Source: Barnesiella sp. An22 (GTDB taxonomy: Bacteria > Bacteroidota > Bacteroidia > Bacteroidales > Barnesiellaceae). From it: 49,642 nucleotides of DNA. Positions 1 to 9,215 of the stretch are shown piece after piece. A program made the position numbers and the translations under genes. Each line of letters begins with the position of its first letter. Within the stretch, counting starts at the first letter, position 1. The stretch is taken from NCBI RefSeq assembly GCF_002159975.1, contig NZ_NFJR01000016.1:1-49642 (forward strand). Reading direction: 5' to 3'. The notes below the pieces were generated by a model. The model did no database searches and was not told the DNA's origin. It worked only from the letters and a program-made list of their open reading frames with translations.

Positions 1-14
1 TAAACCAGCCCTTC

Positions 15-34
15 CCGGAGACTTCCTGCTCCGG
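15..34. repeat. Small hairpin at the window edge
   Basis: CCGGAG at 15-20 is matched by its reverse complement CTCCGG at 29-34 around an 8-base loop. The gene it belongs to lies to the left of the window, so its role (terminator of a gene coming from the left, or chance) cannot be decided. Confidence 0.3.
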
Positions 35-74
35 TAAAAAGTAATGTGGTCATCTTTTTCTATAATAAAACAAA

Positions 75-107
75 GAGACCGCCCAAAATCTCTTTTGGGT
101 CGGCCTC
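75..107 (-). terminator. Rho-independent terminator of the acpP-fabF-rnc-GH3 operon
   Basis: An imperfect hairpin has arms 75-88 and 93-107, with an uninterrupted CCCAAAA/TTTTGGG core and loop TCTC. Read on the minus strand it is followed by a T-rich tail (CTTTGTTTTATT) and lies about 60 bases beyond the stop of the GH3-like gene. A second short hairpin (AGAGCC 142-147 / GGCTCT 155-160) sits between stop and terminator. Confidence 0.6.
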
Positions 108-169
108 TTCGTATGGTTGAAGAAGAGAGCGAGAGACTCGTAGAGCCCTATTTCGGCTCTTCTGTGGCC

Positions 170-1672
170 TTATCGGTTGTTGTACTGGAGTATCTCCTCG
201 ATGATGTCGCGACGGTTGTAGAGACGCGGAATCTTGTGCTGGCCGCCCAGTTTGTTGTGGTCGCGCAGCCAGTCGTCGAATATGCCCGGTTTGGCCGGGA
301 TTACCTCGAGGCACTCGAGGGCGATGCTCTTGAATCGCTTGGCTTCGTAGTCGGAGTTGAGGTTTTGCAGGTTCTGGTCGAGCCGTTGGGCAAACTCCTC
401 GACCGGTACGGGCAGTTTGCTGAACTCGATGAGCCACTGGTGCCGCCCCTTGCTGTGGTCGGTCATGTATACCGGGGCTGCCGTGTAGTTGAGCACGCTG
501 GCGCCCGTCTGCTCGCAGGTGCGGGCAATGGCCTGCTCGGCATTGTCGACCATCAGCTCCTCGCCGAAGGCGTTGATGTAGTGCTTGGTGCGGCCCGATA
601 CGCAAATCTTCAGCGGGTGTGTCGAGAGCACCTTTACGGTGTCGCCCATGCGGTACCGCCACAAGCCGCCGTTCGAGGTGATGACCAGTTCGTAGTTGTG
701 CCCGGCCTCCACCTCCCACAGGGGAACCGCCTGCTCGAGCGCTCCGCCCAGGGGGATAAATTCGAAGAAGATACCCAGGTCGATGAGCAGTAGCATGCCG
801 GGTGTGGTCAGGTCGTTCTGCACGGCAAAGAAGCCCTCCGAGGCGTTGTAGGTCTCGACATAGTGCATCCGGGGGCTGGAGATAAGCTGGCGGTATTGCT
901 CGCGATAGGGGGCAAAGCTGATGCCTCCGTGGAAAAACACCTCGAGGTTGGGCCACACCTCCGAAAGGTCCTGCCGTCCGCTCTTGTTCAGGATATGCTT
1001 GATGAGGACCAGGAACCACGAGGGGACCCCCGAGAGGTTGGTGATGTCGCGCCGGCCGATGGTGCTGTTGGCGATGGCCTCGAGTTTGGTGTCCCACTCG
1101 CTCATGAGGGCAATCTTTTTCGAGGGCACCCGGATGAGGTTGACCAGCGGGCTGATGTTCTGGATGAGGATGGCCGAGAGGTCGCCGCAATAGGCCTGCC
1201 CGAAAGGATTCTGTGCCCGGCTGCCTCCCAGTATGAGCCCTTTGCCCGAGAAGAAGCGGCTTTCGGGGTTGGCTCGCAGATAGAGGGCCACGCAATCGGC
1301 TCCTCCCTGATAGTGGCAATAGCGCAGCGCCTCGGCGCTCACGGGGATGAACTTGCTCTTGTCGTTGGTCGTGCCCGACGATTTGGCAAAGTGCCGTATG
1401 GGGGTAGGCCACAGGATATTCTGCTCGCCTTGCATCGTGCGTTCGATGTAGGGCTTCAGCTCCTCGTAGCCGCTGATGGGTACGCGCTCGGTGAAACTTT
1501 TGTAGGAGTTTATTTCGTCGAACCGGAAGGTGGTGCCCAGTCGTGTTTTCCGGGCCTTTCGCAGCAGGTCGATCAGTGTTTTTTGTTGTATGATGTCGCC
1601 ATATTCGGCATAGCGATCGATTTGGGCGAGTCGTTTGTCAAATACCGGGCGTAACCACTTCGTGAGATTCAT
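170..1672 (-). CDS. GH3 auxin-responsive promoter family protein (acyl-adenylate-forming enzyme-like)
   Basis: The product is 500 residues when started at the ATG at 1672 (MNLTKWLRPVF), which I prefer because family members begin this way; an in-frame ATG at 1699 would add nine residues. Near residue 97 it has the adenylate-forming signature SSGTTNDKSK, and the length fits the GH3 family. Plant GH3 proteins join amino acids to acyl acids through an acyl-AMP; the substrate of the many Bacteroidetes homologues is unknown to me, so no reaction is assigned. It is the last gene of a minus-strand run behind rnc (71-base gap) and is followed by a terminator. Cytoplasmic; no signal peptide or membrane segment seen. 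The family call is firm, the function is not. Confidence 0.85.
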   Translation of the reverse strand: MNLTKWLRPVFDKRLAQIDRYAEYGDIIQQKTLIDLLRKARKTRLGTTFRFDEINSYKSFTERVPISGYEELKPYIERTMQGEQNILWPTPIRHFAKSSGTTNDKSKFIPVSAEALRYCHYQGGADCVALYLRANPESRFFSGKGLILGGSRAQNPFGQAYCGDLSAILIQNISPLVNLIRVPSKKIALMSEWDTKLEAIANSTIGRRDITNLSGVPSWFLVLIKHILNKSGRQDLSEVWPNLEVFFHGGISFAPYREQYRQLISSPRMHYVETYNASEGFFAVQNDLTTPGMLLLIDLGIFFEFIPLGGALEQAVPLWEVEAGHNYELVITSNGGLWRYRMGDTVKVLSTHPLKICVSGRTKHYINAFGEELMVDNAEQAIARTCEQTGASVLNYTAAPVYMTDHSKGRHQWLIEFSKLPVPVEEFAQRLDQNLQNLNSDYEAKRFKSIALECLEVIPAKPGIFDDWLRDHNKLGGQHKIPRLYNRRDIIEEILQYNNR

Positions 1673-1743
1673 TTGTCGCAAGTTTTCAATGCGGAGCAAA
1701 AATAAAAAATTCTCGTGTGATTCCTATCGTAGGCTTGTGATTT

Positions 1744-2535
1744 TTATATGACAATCTCGGGATTGTCGTTTTTGTGGACGGTTGCCAGTACCATTTGCCG
1801 AAACTCTTTGTCTTTGTGGAGCCGGCCTATGGCAATGTGGGCCGCATTCTGTTGCGACTCTTTTTTGGAGTATCCGATACCGATGCCGCCCGAGATGCCG
1901 CCCAGCAGGGCTTGCGACTGGAATACCGGGTTGTTGTTCTGGTCGACCAGCGTTTCGACCAGGGCAAACTGGATGTCGATTTTGTGTTTCTGGCACCACT
2001 CGATAAGTCGTGATTTGAAGTTGCTCTCCTCTTTCGAGAGTTTGTCGAGGTCGATAAACGAGTCGATGATGCGTGTCTCGACAAACCGCTTGCAAAACTC
2101 ATATCCCTGGTCGAGGTAGATGGCGCCGATGAGGGCCTCGAAGGCATTGCCATACAGGTAGCTGTTGTGCGAGCTGATGTGCATGGAGCAGGTGATAAAG
2201 CGGTCGAGCCCAATCTTCAGGGCAATCTCGTTGAGCGACTCGCGCTTGACAATCTTGGCTCGCGTGTTGGTGAGGAACCCCTCCTTGCGGTCGCCGAACC
2301 GGTGGAAGAGGATGTCGGCCACGATGGCATCGAGAATGGCGTCGCCCAGGAACTCGAGGCGCTCGTTGTTGATGCGTTTCCCCTGTTCGCAAATCGACGA
2401 GGAGCTGTGCAGGCAGGCCACCTCGTACAGGTGTATGTCGTTGGGCCAGAACCCCAACAGGTCGTGGTATAGAACATAAGGCTCCTTATGACGAAGCATA
2501 AGGAGCCTTATACGGTTATAAATCGTTTTAAGCAC
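1744..2535 (-). CDS. rnc: Ribonuclease III
   Basis: A 263-residue protein. The RNase III signature NERLEFLGDAI lies near residues 57-67, and the second conserved acidic cluster (NAFEALIGAIYLDQG) follows about 70 residues later. A double-stranded-RNA-binding domain (about residues 175-245, ending SKKESQQNAAHIAIGRL) closes the protein. It cuts double-stranded RNA in rRNA and mRNA processing as a homodimer in the cytoplasm. The start is two bases after the fabF stop, so translation is probably coupled; acpP-fabF-rnc is a conserved order in Bacteroidetes. An ATG at codon 13 (MLRHKEPY) is an alternative start. The extra N-terminal stretch is usual for Bacteroidales RNase III. Confidence 0.95.
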   Translation of the reverse strand: MLKTIYNRIRLLMLRHKEPYVLYHDLLGFWPNDIHLYEVACLHSSSSICEQGKRINNERLEFLGDAILDAIVADILFHRFGDRKEGFLTNTRAKIVKRESLNEIALKIGLDRFITCSMHISSHNSYLYGNAFEALIGAIYLDQGYEFCKRFVETRIIDSFIDLDKLSKEESNFKSRLIEWCQKHKIDIQFALVETLVDQNNNPVFQSQALLGGISGGIGIGYSKKESQQNAAHIAIGRLHKDKEFRQMVLATVHKNDNPEIVI

Positions 2536-2537
2536 GT

Positions 2538-3800
2538 TTATTTCGTGAATTTCTTTACGATTATGCTGGCATTGTGTCCGCCGAAACCAAAGGTGTTGGA
2601 CAGAGCGGCGTTTACTTCGCGTTTCTGTGCCTGGTTGAATGTGAAATTCAACTTGCTGTCGATTTCGGGATCGTCGTCGCCCTCGGCATGATTGATGGTG
2701 GGAGGTACGATGCTTTCGTCGATAGTCTTCACGCAGATAAGAGCCTCGAGTGCGCCGGTAGCGCCCAGCAGGTGACCGGTCATCGACTTGGTCGAGCTGA
2801 TGTTGAGGTTATAGGCGTGATCGCCGAATACTTCCAAAATCGCTTTGGCTTCTGATTTGTCACCGACGGGGGTCGATGTACCGTGCACGTTGATGTAGTC
2901 AATCTCTTCGGGAGCCATGTGGGCATCGTCGAGAGCGTTTTGCATCACGAGTTTGGCACCTAAGCCTTCGGGGTGAGTAGCCGTCAGGTGATAAGCGTCG
3001 GCCGACATACCGCCACCTACGACTTCGGCATAGATCTTAGCCCCACGGGCCAATGCGTGTTCCAGTTCTTCAAGAATAAGGCAGGCACTACCTTCACCCA
3101 TTACGAAGCCGTCGCGCGAAGCGCTGAACGGACGCGATGCCGTCGTGGGCGAATCGTTGCGGGTAGAGAGTGCGTGCATGGCATTGAATCCACCTACTCC
3201 CGATACTGTGATTGCAGCTTCGGCACCACCCGATACGATCAAGTCGGCTTTGCCCAGACGGATATAGTTATAAGCGTCGATAAGGGCATGGGTGGACGAT
3301 GCGCAGGCCGATACGATACCGAAGTTGGGACCCCGGAAACCGTACTGCATGGAGATTTGTCCTGCGGCAATGTCGGCAATCATCTTGGGAATGAAGAAGG
3401 GGCTGAAGCGCGGCCCTTTTTCGGGGGCAACGGCATAGTTTCCTACCTCTTGCTCAAAGGTGCTGATACCGCCGATACCGGCCGAGAAGATAACACCGGC
3501 ACGGTCTTTGTTTACTTTCTCGAGGTCGAGACCCGAGTCGGCCATGCTCTCTTGCGTAGCGGCCAGAGCAAACTGGGTATAGCGGTCGAGTTTACGAACC
3601 TCCTTGGCGTTGAAGTATTTCAGCGGGTCGAAGTCCTTTACCTCGCAAGCGAATTGAGTCTTGAATTCAGATGCGTCGAAAAGCGTAATAGGTCCTGCTC
3701 CGCTTACTCCTTTCAGCAGGTTGTCCCATGTCGTGGGGACATCGTTTCCCAGCGGAGTGATTGCGCCAAGACCTGTTACTACAACTCTTTTAAGCTCCAT
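2538..3800 (-). CDS. fabF: 3-oxoacyl-[acyl-carrier-protein] synthase II
   Basis: A 420-residue condensing enzyme of fatty-acid elongation, joining malonyl-ACP to acyl-ACP. The catalytic triad is visible: cysteine in SACASSTHA near residue 165, histidine in VHGTSTPVGD near 302 and histidine in TGHLLGATGA near 338. The N terminus reads MELKRVVVTGLGAITPLG, the normal FabF start. An upstream in-frame ATG at 3857 would run into acpP and is rejected. It lies four bases after acpP, its substrate carrier, and two bases before rnc, so the three are very likely one transcript. Acts in the cytoplasm. Confidence 0.97.
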   Translation of the reverse strand: MELKRVVVTGLGAITPLGNDVPTTWDNLLKGVSGAGPITLFDASEFKTQFACEVKDFDPLKYFNAKEVRKLDRYTQFALAATQESMADSGLDLEKVNKDRAGVIFSAGIGGISTFEQEVGNYAVAPEKGPRFSPFFIPKMIADIAAGQISMQYGFRGPNFGIVSACASSTHALIDAYNYIRLGKADLIVSGGAEAAITVSGVGGFNAMHALSTRNDSPTTASRPFSASRDGFVMGEGSACLILEELEHALARGAKIYAEVVGGGMSADAYHLTATHPEGLGAKLVMQNALDDAHMAPEEIDYINVHGTSTPVGDKSEAKAILEVFGDHAYNLNISSTKSMTGHLLGATGALEALICVKTIDESIVPPTINHAEGDDDPEIDSKLNFTFNQAQKREVNAALSNTFGFGGHNASIIVKKFTK

Positions 3801-3804
3801 AAAA

Positions 3805-4056
3805 TTATTTATTCTCTTTCTCTGCGATAGCTTTTTCGATGTGAGCGATAGCCTCACCTACAGTCGTAATTTTTTCTGCTTGATCGTCAGGGATCTTGAT
3901 GTCGAACTTAGTCTCGAACTCCATGATCATTTCAACAGTGTCCAAAGAATCGGCACCGAGGTCGTTGGTGAAGTTGGCTTCGGGAGTTACCTCTGATTCT
4001 TTAACACCCAATTTTTCTACGATAATTTCTTTTACTGTTGATGCTACGTCAGACAT
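3805..4056 (-). CDS. acpP: Acyl carrier protein
   Basis: An 83-residue acidic protein. The phosphopantetheine attachment serine is Ser37 in [10 protein letters not shown]. It carries growing acyl chains through the FAS II cycle as a thioester. The start MSDVAST at 4056 is the usual ACP N terminus; an ATG three codons earlier (4065) is possible but less likely. It is the first gene of the operon and is followed immediately by fabF. A purine/AT-rich leader of about 55 bases separates it from a possible -7 box at 4110-4117. Confidence 0.97.
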   Translation of the reverse strand: MSDVASTVKEIIVEKLGVKESEVTPEANFTNDLGADSLDTVEMIMEFETKFDIKIPDDQAEKITTVGEAIAHIEKAIAEKENK

Positions 4057-4109
4057 AATTTTCAAATTTTAATTAATAAATAAATTAACGTTCTTATTTT
4101 TTGCAACTG

Positions 4110-4117
4110 CAAAGGAA
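4110..4117 (-). promoter_or_regulatory. Possible promoter of acpP operon
   Basis: On the minus strand the sequence reads TTCCTTTG, one mismatch from the Bacteroidetes -7 consensus TAnnTTTG, with a TTTG about 16 bases upstream (shorter than the usual 19-21). It lies about 55 bases before the acpP ATG. The remaining intergenic sequence up to 4295 is AT-rich and holds no gene I can support. Confidence 0.35.
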
Positions 4118-4295
4118 TATATTTTTCTCCGAACAAAAAAAATTTTCCCTTATAAATTACTCATTTTTTGCACATTTATCGGGTTTTTGTGCAAAAATAA
4201 GCCACTTTTATCCTCTTCTATGTTCTAAAACAGTCTCTTTTTGTTGTGTGGGACAATACTTTTTCTTTAAGTCCCGGCTATAAATATGTGTATAT

Positions 4296-5411
4296 TTATT
4301 CAATGCGAAAGCCTAATTTTTCTAAAATGATACGGTCGGTTGTCGATGCTCCCGCTACGTGGTAGGCTCCGAATTCCCGCCGCAACGGATAGAGTCCGCG
4401 TTGCATCTCGAAGGTCTCGGGCGACTTGCGCAGCCTGAGGTCGTCGTCGAAGGGGTTGTAGGTGTCCCACACCGCCTTTTGCAGAGGCGTAGGTATACCG
4501 GCGAGGTCGATATGCGGTTGCGCCGGGGCAGGGGGAGCGATGTGTTGTGTGGGAATGTTGCACCCGATCCACTGGCTCACGGCCTCGACAATCATGCGGG
4601 TAGCGGTCGACTTGCCGTCGGCCGAATATCCGGCGATGTGGGGGGTGGCGATGAAAGCCTGTTCGAGCAGTTCCCGGTCGATGCGGGGTTCGTTTTCCCA
4701 GCAGTCGAGCACGACGGCTGCCACCTGCTTCTGCTTCAAGGCCTGTTTCAGGGCCTCGGTCTCCACGATTTCGCCCCGGGCCGTATTGATGAGGAGCGGC
4801 GAGCGGGAGAGCGCATCGAAGAACCGGGTATCGGCCAGGTGGTAGGTGGGATATTTGCCGGTTCGAGTCAGCGGGGTGTGAAAGGTGATGATGTCGGCTT
4901 CGCGACAGACGGTCTCGAGCGGGGTAAACCCGGCCGTACCCTCGGCCTCCTCGCGCGGAGGGTCGTTCAGGAGAACCCGCATGCCCAGCAACCGGGCATA
5001 CCGGGCCACGATGCTGCCCACATGGCCTACACCCACCACGCCCAGTGTGCATTCGTGCAGCGGCTTGCGGTGGCTCTTGCTCCAGGCCAGCAGCGAGGCG
5101 AGTATGTATTGGCCCACCGATGCGGCGTTGCAGCCGGGGCAGTTCACCCACTCGATGCCCCGTTCGCGGCAATAGGCGGCGTCGATGTGGTCGTATCCGA
5201 TTGTAGCCGTGGCAATGTATCGGCAACGGCTCTGGTCGAGCAGTTGGCTGTTGCACTTCGTGCGGGTACGTATCAAAAGAATGTCGGCGTCGCGCACGGC
5301 GTCGGCGTCTATCCGGTCGGGCGAAAGGTAGTCGATACGGGCATAGGGCTCGAGTACACCCTTTAAATAGGGTATCTTGTTATCGGCTATAATGTATGGA
5401 ATCGTAGTCAT
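4296..5411 (-). CDS. pdxB: 4-phosphoerythronate dehydrogenase
   Basis: A 371-residue D-2-hydroxyacid dehydrogenase that oxidises 4-phosphoerythronate in the DXP-dependent pyridoxal-phosphate pathway. It shows the NAD-binding glycine motif GVVGVGHVGSIVA, the catalytic arginine region NTARGEIVETEAL, a glutamate in CWENEPRID and the histidine in ATPHIAGYSADGK. The last 80 residues form the extra C-terminal dimerisation domain that separates PdxB from other family members. The start chosen is the ATG at 5411 (MTTIPYIIADNKIPYLKG); an ATG seven codons upstream is in frame. It is monocistronic on the minus strand, with a consensus-like -7 box 19 bases upstream. Confidence 0.92.
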   Translation of the reverse strand: MTTIPYIIADNKIPYLKGVLEPYARIDYLSPDRIDADAVRDADILLIRTRTKCNSQLLDQSRCRYIATATIGYDHIDAAYCRERGIEWVNCPGCNAASVGQYILASLLAWSKSHRKPLHECTLGVVGVGHVGSIVARYARLLGMRVLLNDPPREEAEGTAGFTPLETVCREADIITFHTPLTRTGKYPTYHLADTRFFDALSRSPLLINTARGEIVETEALKQALKQKQVAAVVLDCWENEPRIDRELLEQAFIATPHIAGYSADGKSTATRMIVEAVSQWIGCNIPTQHIAPPAPAQPHIDLAGIPTPLQKAVWDTYNPFDDDLRLRKSPETFEMQRGLYPLRREFGAYHVAGASTTDRIILEKLGFRIE

Positions 5412-5429
5412 AATTGTCTGCTTTTTATC

Positions 5430-5437
5430 CAAAGGTA
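5430..5437 (-). promoter_or_regulatory. Putative -7 box of pdxB promoter
   Basis: The minus strand reads TACCTTTG, a full match to the Bacteroidetes -7 consensus TAnnTTTG, 19 bases before the chosen pdxB ATG. No clear -33 TTTG is found at the expected spacing, so this is a one-box prediction implying a very short leader. Confidence 0.4.
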
Positions 5438-5544
5438 CGAAATTTTTGCAGGATTGTATCGAAGAACTATTTTTATATTGTGAAAATAATGGTTTTTCCT
5501 AAAACTATTCTTATGTTTGTAAAATGAAACCCGGGTACACCAGG

Positions 5545-5556
5545 CTTGTCGACAAG
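5545..5556. repeat. 12-base perfect palindrome in the pdxB / DUF4254 divergent region
   Basis: CTTGTCGACAAG is a perfect palindrome 43 bases upstream of the DUF4254 start and within the divergent intergenic region. It could be an operator or a chance palindrome; nothing else in the window shares it. Confidence 0.3.
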
Positions 5557-5598
5557 AGCCTTACAGAAAAACAGGTGTGCTCATAACGATTGGGAACT

Positions 5599-6201
5599 AT
5601 GACTTTTGCAGAAACCTGTAATCACATTTTTTGGAACACCACACAATATTATCATCGGTTCGATAATGTGGATGCTTCGTTGGAAAATCCGTATGCCGAA
5701 GGAAGTATTGAATATTATCTGTGTCTGAAAAACTGGATCGATGTGGTTCAATGGCACCTGGAAGATATTATCCGCAACCCCGACATCGACCCCAAGGAGG
5801 CGTTGGCTATCAAGCGGCGTATCGACAAGTCGAATCAGGAACGTACCGATTTGGTCGAGATGATCGACGACTATTTTCTGAAGAAATATGCCGACGTCGA
5901 GGTGAAGAGCGATGCTACCATAAATACCGAGAGCCCGGCTTGGGCCATAGACCGGCTGTCGATTCTGGCCGTGAAAATCTATCACATGCAGCAGGAGGTA
6001 GAGCGCAAGGATGCGTCGCCCGAGCATGTGGAGAAGTGCCGGGCCAAGTTGCGCGTGCTGATCGAACAGCGAGCCGACCTCTCTGCGGCCATTGACCAAC
6101 TGCTCGACGAGATCGAGGCCGGCCGTAAATATATGAAGGTATATAAACAGATGAAGATGTACAACGATCCGGCTCTGAACCCGGTTTTGTATAAGAAGTA
6201 G
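5599..6201 (+). CDS. DUF4254 domain-containing protein
   Basis: A 200-residue, mostly helical cytoplasmic protein that I recognise as DUF4254 from its start MTFAETCNHIFWNTTQYYH, the stretch IEYYLCLKNWIDVVQWHLED and the charged IKRRIDKSNQERTDLVE helix. The family is Bacteroidetes-typical and usually sits beside glycosyltransferase genes, as here: the GT9 gene starts 14 bases downstream. No catalytic motif is evident. The context suggests a role in envelope glycan synthesis, which is inference. ATG at 5599 is preferred over a TTG three codons upstream. Confidence 0.85.
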   Translation: MTFAETCNHIFWNTTQYYHRFDNVDASLENPYAEGSIEYYLCLKNWIDVVQWHLEDIIRNPDIDPKEALAIKRRIDKSNQERTDLVEMIDDYFLKKYADVEVKSDATINTESPAWAIDRLSILAVKIYHMQQEVERKDASPEHVEKCRAKLRVLIEQRADLSAAIDQLLDEIEAGRKYMKVYKQMKMYNDPALNPVLYKK

Positions 6202-6215
6202 CAGGGGTCGGGAGT

Positions 6216-7274
6216 ATGTCGTATAGCAAGGTTTTAATTGTTCGACTGTCGGCTCTGGGCGATGTAGCCATGACCATACCTATTGTTTACTCGGTGTGTA
6301 GGGCCAATCCCGACACGACTTTCGTCATGCTCACCCAGAAGGTGGCTTCGCAACTTTTTCTGCAGGCTCCGCGCAATTTGCAAGTAGTGGTGGCCGATGT
6401 GAAGGGTCGCCACAAAGGTATCGGCGGGCTCTACGAACTGGCCAAAGAGATGCGGGCACTGTCGATTGACGCCGTGGCCGATTTGCACGATGTGTTGCGC
6501 ACGAAGTTCCTGCGAATTTTTTTTAAGATGTGGGGCATTCGGGTAGCCGTCATCGACAAGGGCCGCCAGGAGAAAAAGCAGATTACCGCCCGCCACAAGT
6601 GCGAGGCGTTGCATCCGCTGCGCACTTCGTTCGAACGCTATGGCGAGGTATTCACCGCGTTGGGATTCAAGTTCACGCCCGATTTCGGTTCGCTGTTCGG
6701 CACCGAAAAGGGCGACGAGGGGCTCTACTCTCACTTGACGCCGCCCAAGCAACCGGGCGAGTATTGGGTAGGCATAGCCCCCTTTGCCAAGCATGAGGGT
6801 AAGATTTATCCGCTCGACCGTATGGAAAATGTGGTGGCCAAGCTGGCTGCCGAACCGCATGTAAAGCTGTTCTTGTTCGGGTCGGGCGAACGTGAGCGCG
6901 ACATCCTCTCCGTCTGGCAGGAGCGCTATCCCCATGTAACTTCCCTGGCCGACAAACGTCACGGTTTTGCCATCGAGCTGGCATTGATGAGTCATCTCGA
7001 CGTGATGGTCTCGATGGACTCGGCCAACATGCACTTGGCCTCGCTGGTAGCGGTGCCGGTCGTTTCGGTGTGGGGAGCCACCCATCCCTGTTGCGGATTC
7101 CTGGGGTGGCACCAGAGCGAGGCGAATGTAGTGCAGTTGTCGCTCGATTGCCGTCCTTGTTCCATCTTTGGCAACAAACCGTGCTATCGGAAAGACTATG
7201 CCTGCCTGGATATAGCACCGGCTGTCATTGTCGAGCGGGTGAAAAATCTGCGGGCTCGGGCCTCGCAAGCGTAA
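6216..7274 (+). CDS. Glycosyltransferase family 9 (heptosyltransferase-like)
   Basis: A 352-residue GT-B enzyme of the ADP-heptose:LPS heptosyltransferase family. The N-terminal motif VLIVRLSALGDVAMTIPIV is typical of GT9. The C-terminal nucleotide-sugar region includes VSMDSANMHLASLVAVPVVSVWGATHP. It probably adds a heptose or similar sugar to the lipid A core at the inner face of the cytoplasmic membrane. It follows DUF4254 by 14 bases and is followed by an InaA/Kdo-kinase-like gene, an order that fits LPS-core assembly. The exact acceptor cannot be read from sequence. Confidence 0.88.
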   Translation: MSYSKVLIVRLSALGDVAMTIPIVYSVCRANPDTTFVMLTQKVASQLFLQAPRNLQVVVADVKGRHKGIGGLYELAKEMRALSIDAVADLHDVLRTKFLRIFFKMWGIRVAVIDKGRQEKKQITARHKCEALHPLRTSFERYGEVFTALGFKFTPDFGSLFGTEKGDEGLYSHLTPPKQPGEYWVGIAPFAKHEGKIYPLDRMENVVAKLAAEPHVKLFLFGSGERERDILSVWQERYPHVTSLADKRHGFAIELALMSHLDVMVSMDSANMHLASLVAVPVVSVWGATHPCCGFLGWHQSEANVVQLSLDCRPCSIFGNKPCYRKDYACLDIAPAVIVERVKNLRARASQA

Positions 7275-7351
7275 TAGTAGAGATAGGCTGCCGGGTCGAA
7301 ACCCGAAATTCCCCGGTACGTTTAGTTGATAAATAATTATTCGGGAAGAAG

Positions 7352-8104
7352 ATGAAACTGGTATTGAATCCGGCATATCGCCGGCTCGAGAAGTTTATGC
7401 AGCAACTGCCGCTCGCATTCCCTACGTTGGGCGAGTGTATCTACAAGGCTCGTAACGAGCTTCGTCAATTTTCGTACGAGGGGCAGAACTATGTGGTGAA
7501 GGGGTACAAGGTACCGATTTTCATCAATCGGATAGCCTACACGTTTTTCCGCCCGAGTAAGGCCGAGCGAGCCTACAAGTATGCCCTCAGGCTGCGGGCC
7601 ATGGGCATAGAGACTCCGGCTCCGATCGCTTATATCGAGGTGAAGCGGGGCGGACTGTTGTGGCATTCGTATTTCGTGTCGGAGACCTGTCCCTATACCC
7701 GCATGATGCGCGAGTTCGACGGCGGTGGCGTAGCAGGGCGCGAAGATATACTCAAGGCTTTTGCCGCCTTTACCGTCGAGTTGCACGAGAAGGGGGTGCA
7801 GCATCTCGACTATTCGGCCGGGAATATCTTGTTCGACAAGCAAGACGGGCAGATACGATTCTCGCTTCTCGACCTCAACCGCATGCGATTTCACGCCATG
7901 ACCCCGAAGATGTGTCTGGCCAACTTCAGCCGCTTCTGCCACGACGAGGTCATTGTGCGCTACGTGGTGGCCGAGTATGCCCGGTTGCGGGGTTGGGACC
8001 CGCAGCGTTCGGTCGACGAGGCCCTGGTGGCCTATCGCGAGTTCTGGTCGCGCATCGAGCGGAAAGAGGAGCTGAAGCGCCGTCACAAGAGTTTAGCCTC
8101 GTAA
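7352..8104 (+). CDS. Lipopolysaccharide kinase (InaA/KdkA-like) family protein
   Basis: A 250-residue small kinase-fold protein. The catalytic loop HLDYSAGNILF (about residues 151-161) and the metal-binding LLDLNRMRF (about 171-179) are those of the lipopolysaccharide kinase/InaA family, with N in DYSAGN placed as in the eukaryotic-like kinase loop. The N-terminal VVKGYKVP supplies a likely ATP-binding lysine. Relatives phosphorylate Kdo or heptose in LPS core. Its position 77 bases behind a GT9 heptosyltransferase supports a core-modification role. Note that the metal-binding segment has DLNR, not DFG. Cytoplasmic or membrane-associated; no signal peptide. Confidence 0.82.
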   Translation: MKLVLNPAYRRLEKFMQQLPLAFPTLGECIYKARNELRQFSYEGQNYVVKGYKVPIFINRIAYTFFRPSKAERAYKYALRLRAMGIETPAPIAYIEVKRGGLLWHSYFVSETCPYTRMMREFDGGGVAGREDILKAFAAFTVELHEKGVQHLDYSAGNILFDKQDGQIRFSLLDLNRMRFHAMTPKMCLANFSRFCHDEVIVRYVVAEYARLRGWDPQRSVDEALVAYREFWSRIERKEELKRRHKSLAS

Positions 8105-8169
8105 AATAGCGGGAATCACAAAATAAATTGCTAAGTTTGCTGTCGAAATGCGGTGAACGTAAAACATCT

Positions 8170-9195
8170 GTGGAAAATAATCGCTTCGACATACGAGAAC
8201 AGAGAATATCGGATACCGAACGGGAATTCGAGAAGGCGTTGCGTCCCCTGTCGTTCGACGACTTCAGCGGGCAAGACAAGATAATCGAGAACCTGCGGGT
8301 ATTCGTGATGGCCGCCCGCATGCGTCAGGAGCCCCTCGACCATGTGTTGCTGCACGGCCCTCCCGGGTTGGGTAAAACGACGCTGGCCAATATCGTGGCC
8401 AACGAGTTGGGCGTGGGGTTCAAAATCACATCGGGACCGGTGCTCGACAAGCCTGGCGATCTGGCCGGTCTGTTGACTTCGCTCGAGGAGAACGACGTGC
8501 TCTTTATCGACGAGATACACCGGTTGAGTCCCGTGGTGGAGGAGTATCTTTACTCGGCAATGGAAGATTTCCGCATCGACATCATGATAGACAAGGGGCC
8601 GAGTGCCCGGTCGATACAGATCGAGCTGAATCCCTTCACGCTGGTGGGTGCCACCACCCGCAGCGGTTTGCTCACCAGCCCGTTGCGGGCCCGGTTTGGG
8701 ATTAACTGTCACCTCGAGTATTACGACCACGCTGTGCTGACGCACATCATCGAGCGATCGTCGAGCCTGCTGGGGGTACCCTGCACCCGCGAAGCGGCTA
8801 CCGAGATAGCCATGCGCAGCCGCGGTACACCCCGTATCGGCAACGCCCTGTTACGGCGGGTACGCGACTTTGCCCAGGTGAAGGGGTCGGGCAGTATCGA
8901 CCTCGAGATAGCCCGTTATGCGCTCGAGTCGCTCAATATCGACCAGTACGGTCTCGACGAAATCGACAACAAGATACTCTCGATTATCATCGACAAGTTC
9001 AAGGGCGGCCCCGTGGGGCTCACCACGATAGCTACGGCACTGGGCGAGGACCCCGGTACGCTCGAGGAGGTGTATGAGCCCTATCTCATCAAAGAGGGAT
9101 TTATCAAACGTACGCCCCGGGGACGCGAGGTGACCGACTTGGCCTATACCCACTTGAATCGTCACCGCCTCTCGGAACAGGGTACATTGTTTTAA
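8170..9195 (+). CDS. ruvB: Holliday junction branch migration DNA helicase RuvB
   Basis: A 341-residue AAA+ motor of RuvABC recombinational repair. Walker A is [14 protein letters not shown] near residue 63, Walker B is DEIHRL and sensor 1 is GATTRSGLL. The arginine-finger region and the C-terminal winged helix ([19 protein letters not shown]) complete the protein. The start is the GTG at 8170 ([15 protein letters not shown]); the frame also opens at a TTG at 8128, but the added residues do not look like RuvB. It lies 66 bases downstream of the kinase gene and 20 bases upstream of a flippase gene, so this repair gene is embedded in envelope genes. Confidence 0.96.
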   Translation: MENNRFDIREQRISDTEREFEKALRPLSFDDFSGQDKIIENLRVFVMAARMRQEPLDHVLLHGPPGLGKTTLANIVANELGVGFKITSGPVLDKPGDLAGLLTSLEENDVLFIDEIHRLSPVVEEYLYSAMEDFRIDIMIDKGPSARSIQIELNPFTLVGATTRSGLLTSPLRARFGINCHLEYYDHAVLTHIIERSSSLLGVPCTREAATEIAMRSRGTPRIGNALLRRVRDFAQVKGSGSIDLEIARYALESLNIDQYGLDEIDNKILSIIIDKFKGGPVGLTTIATALGEDPGTLEEVYEPYLIKEGFIKRTPRGREVTDLAYTHLNRHRLSEQGTLF

Positions 9196-9215
9196 TCGAA
9201 AAAATATAGACGCTT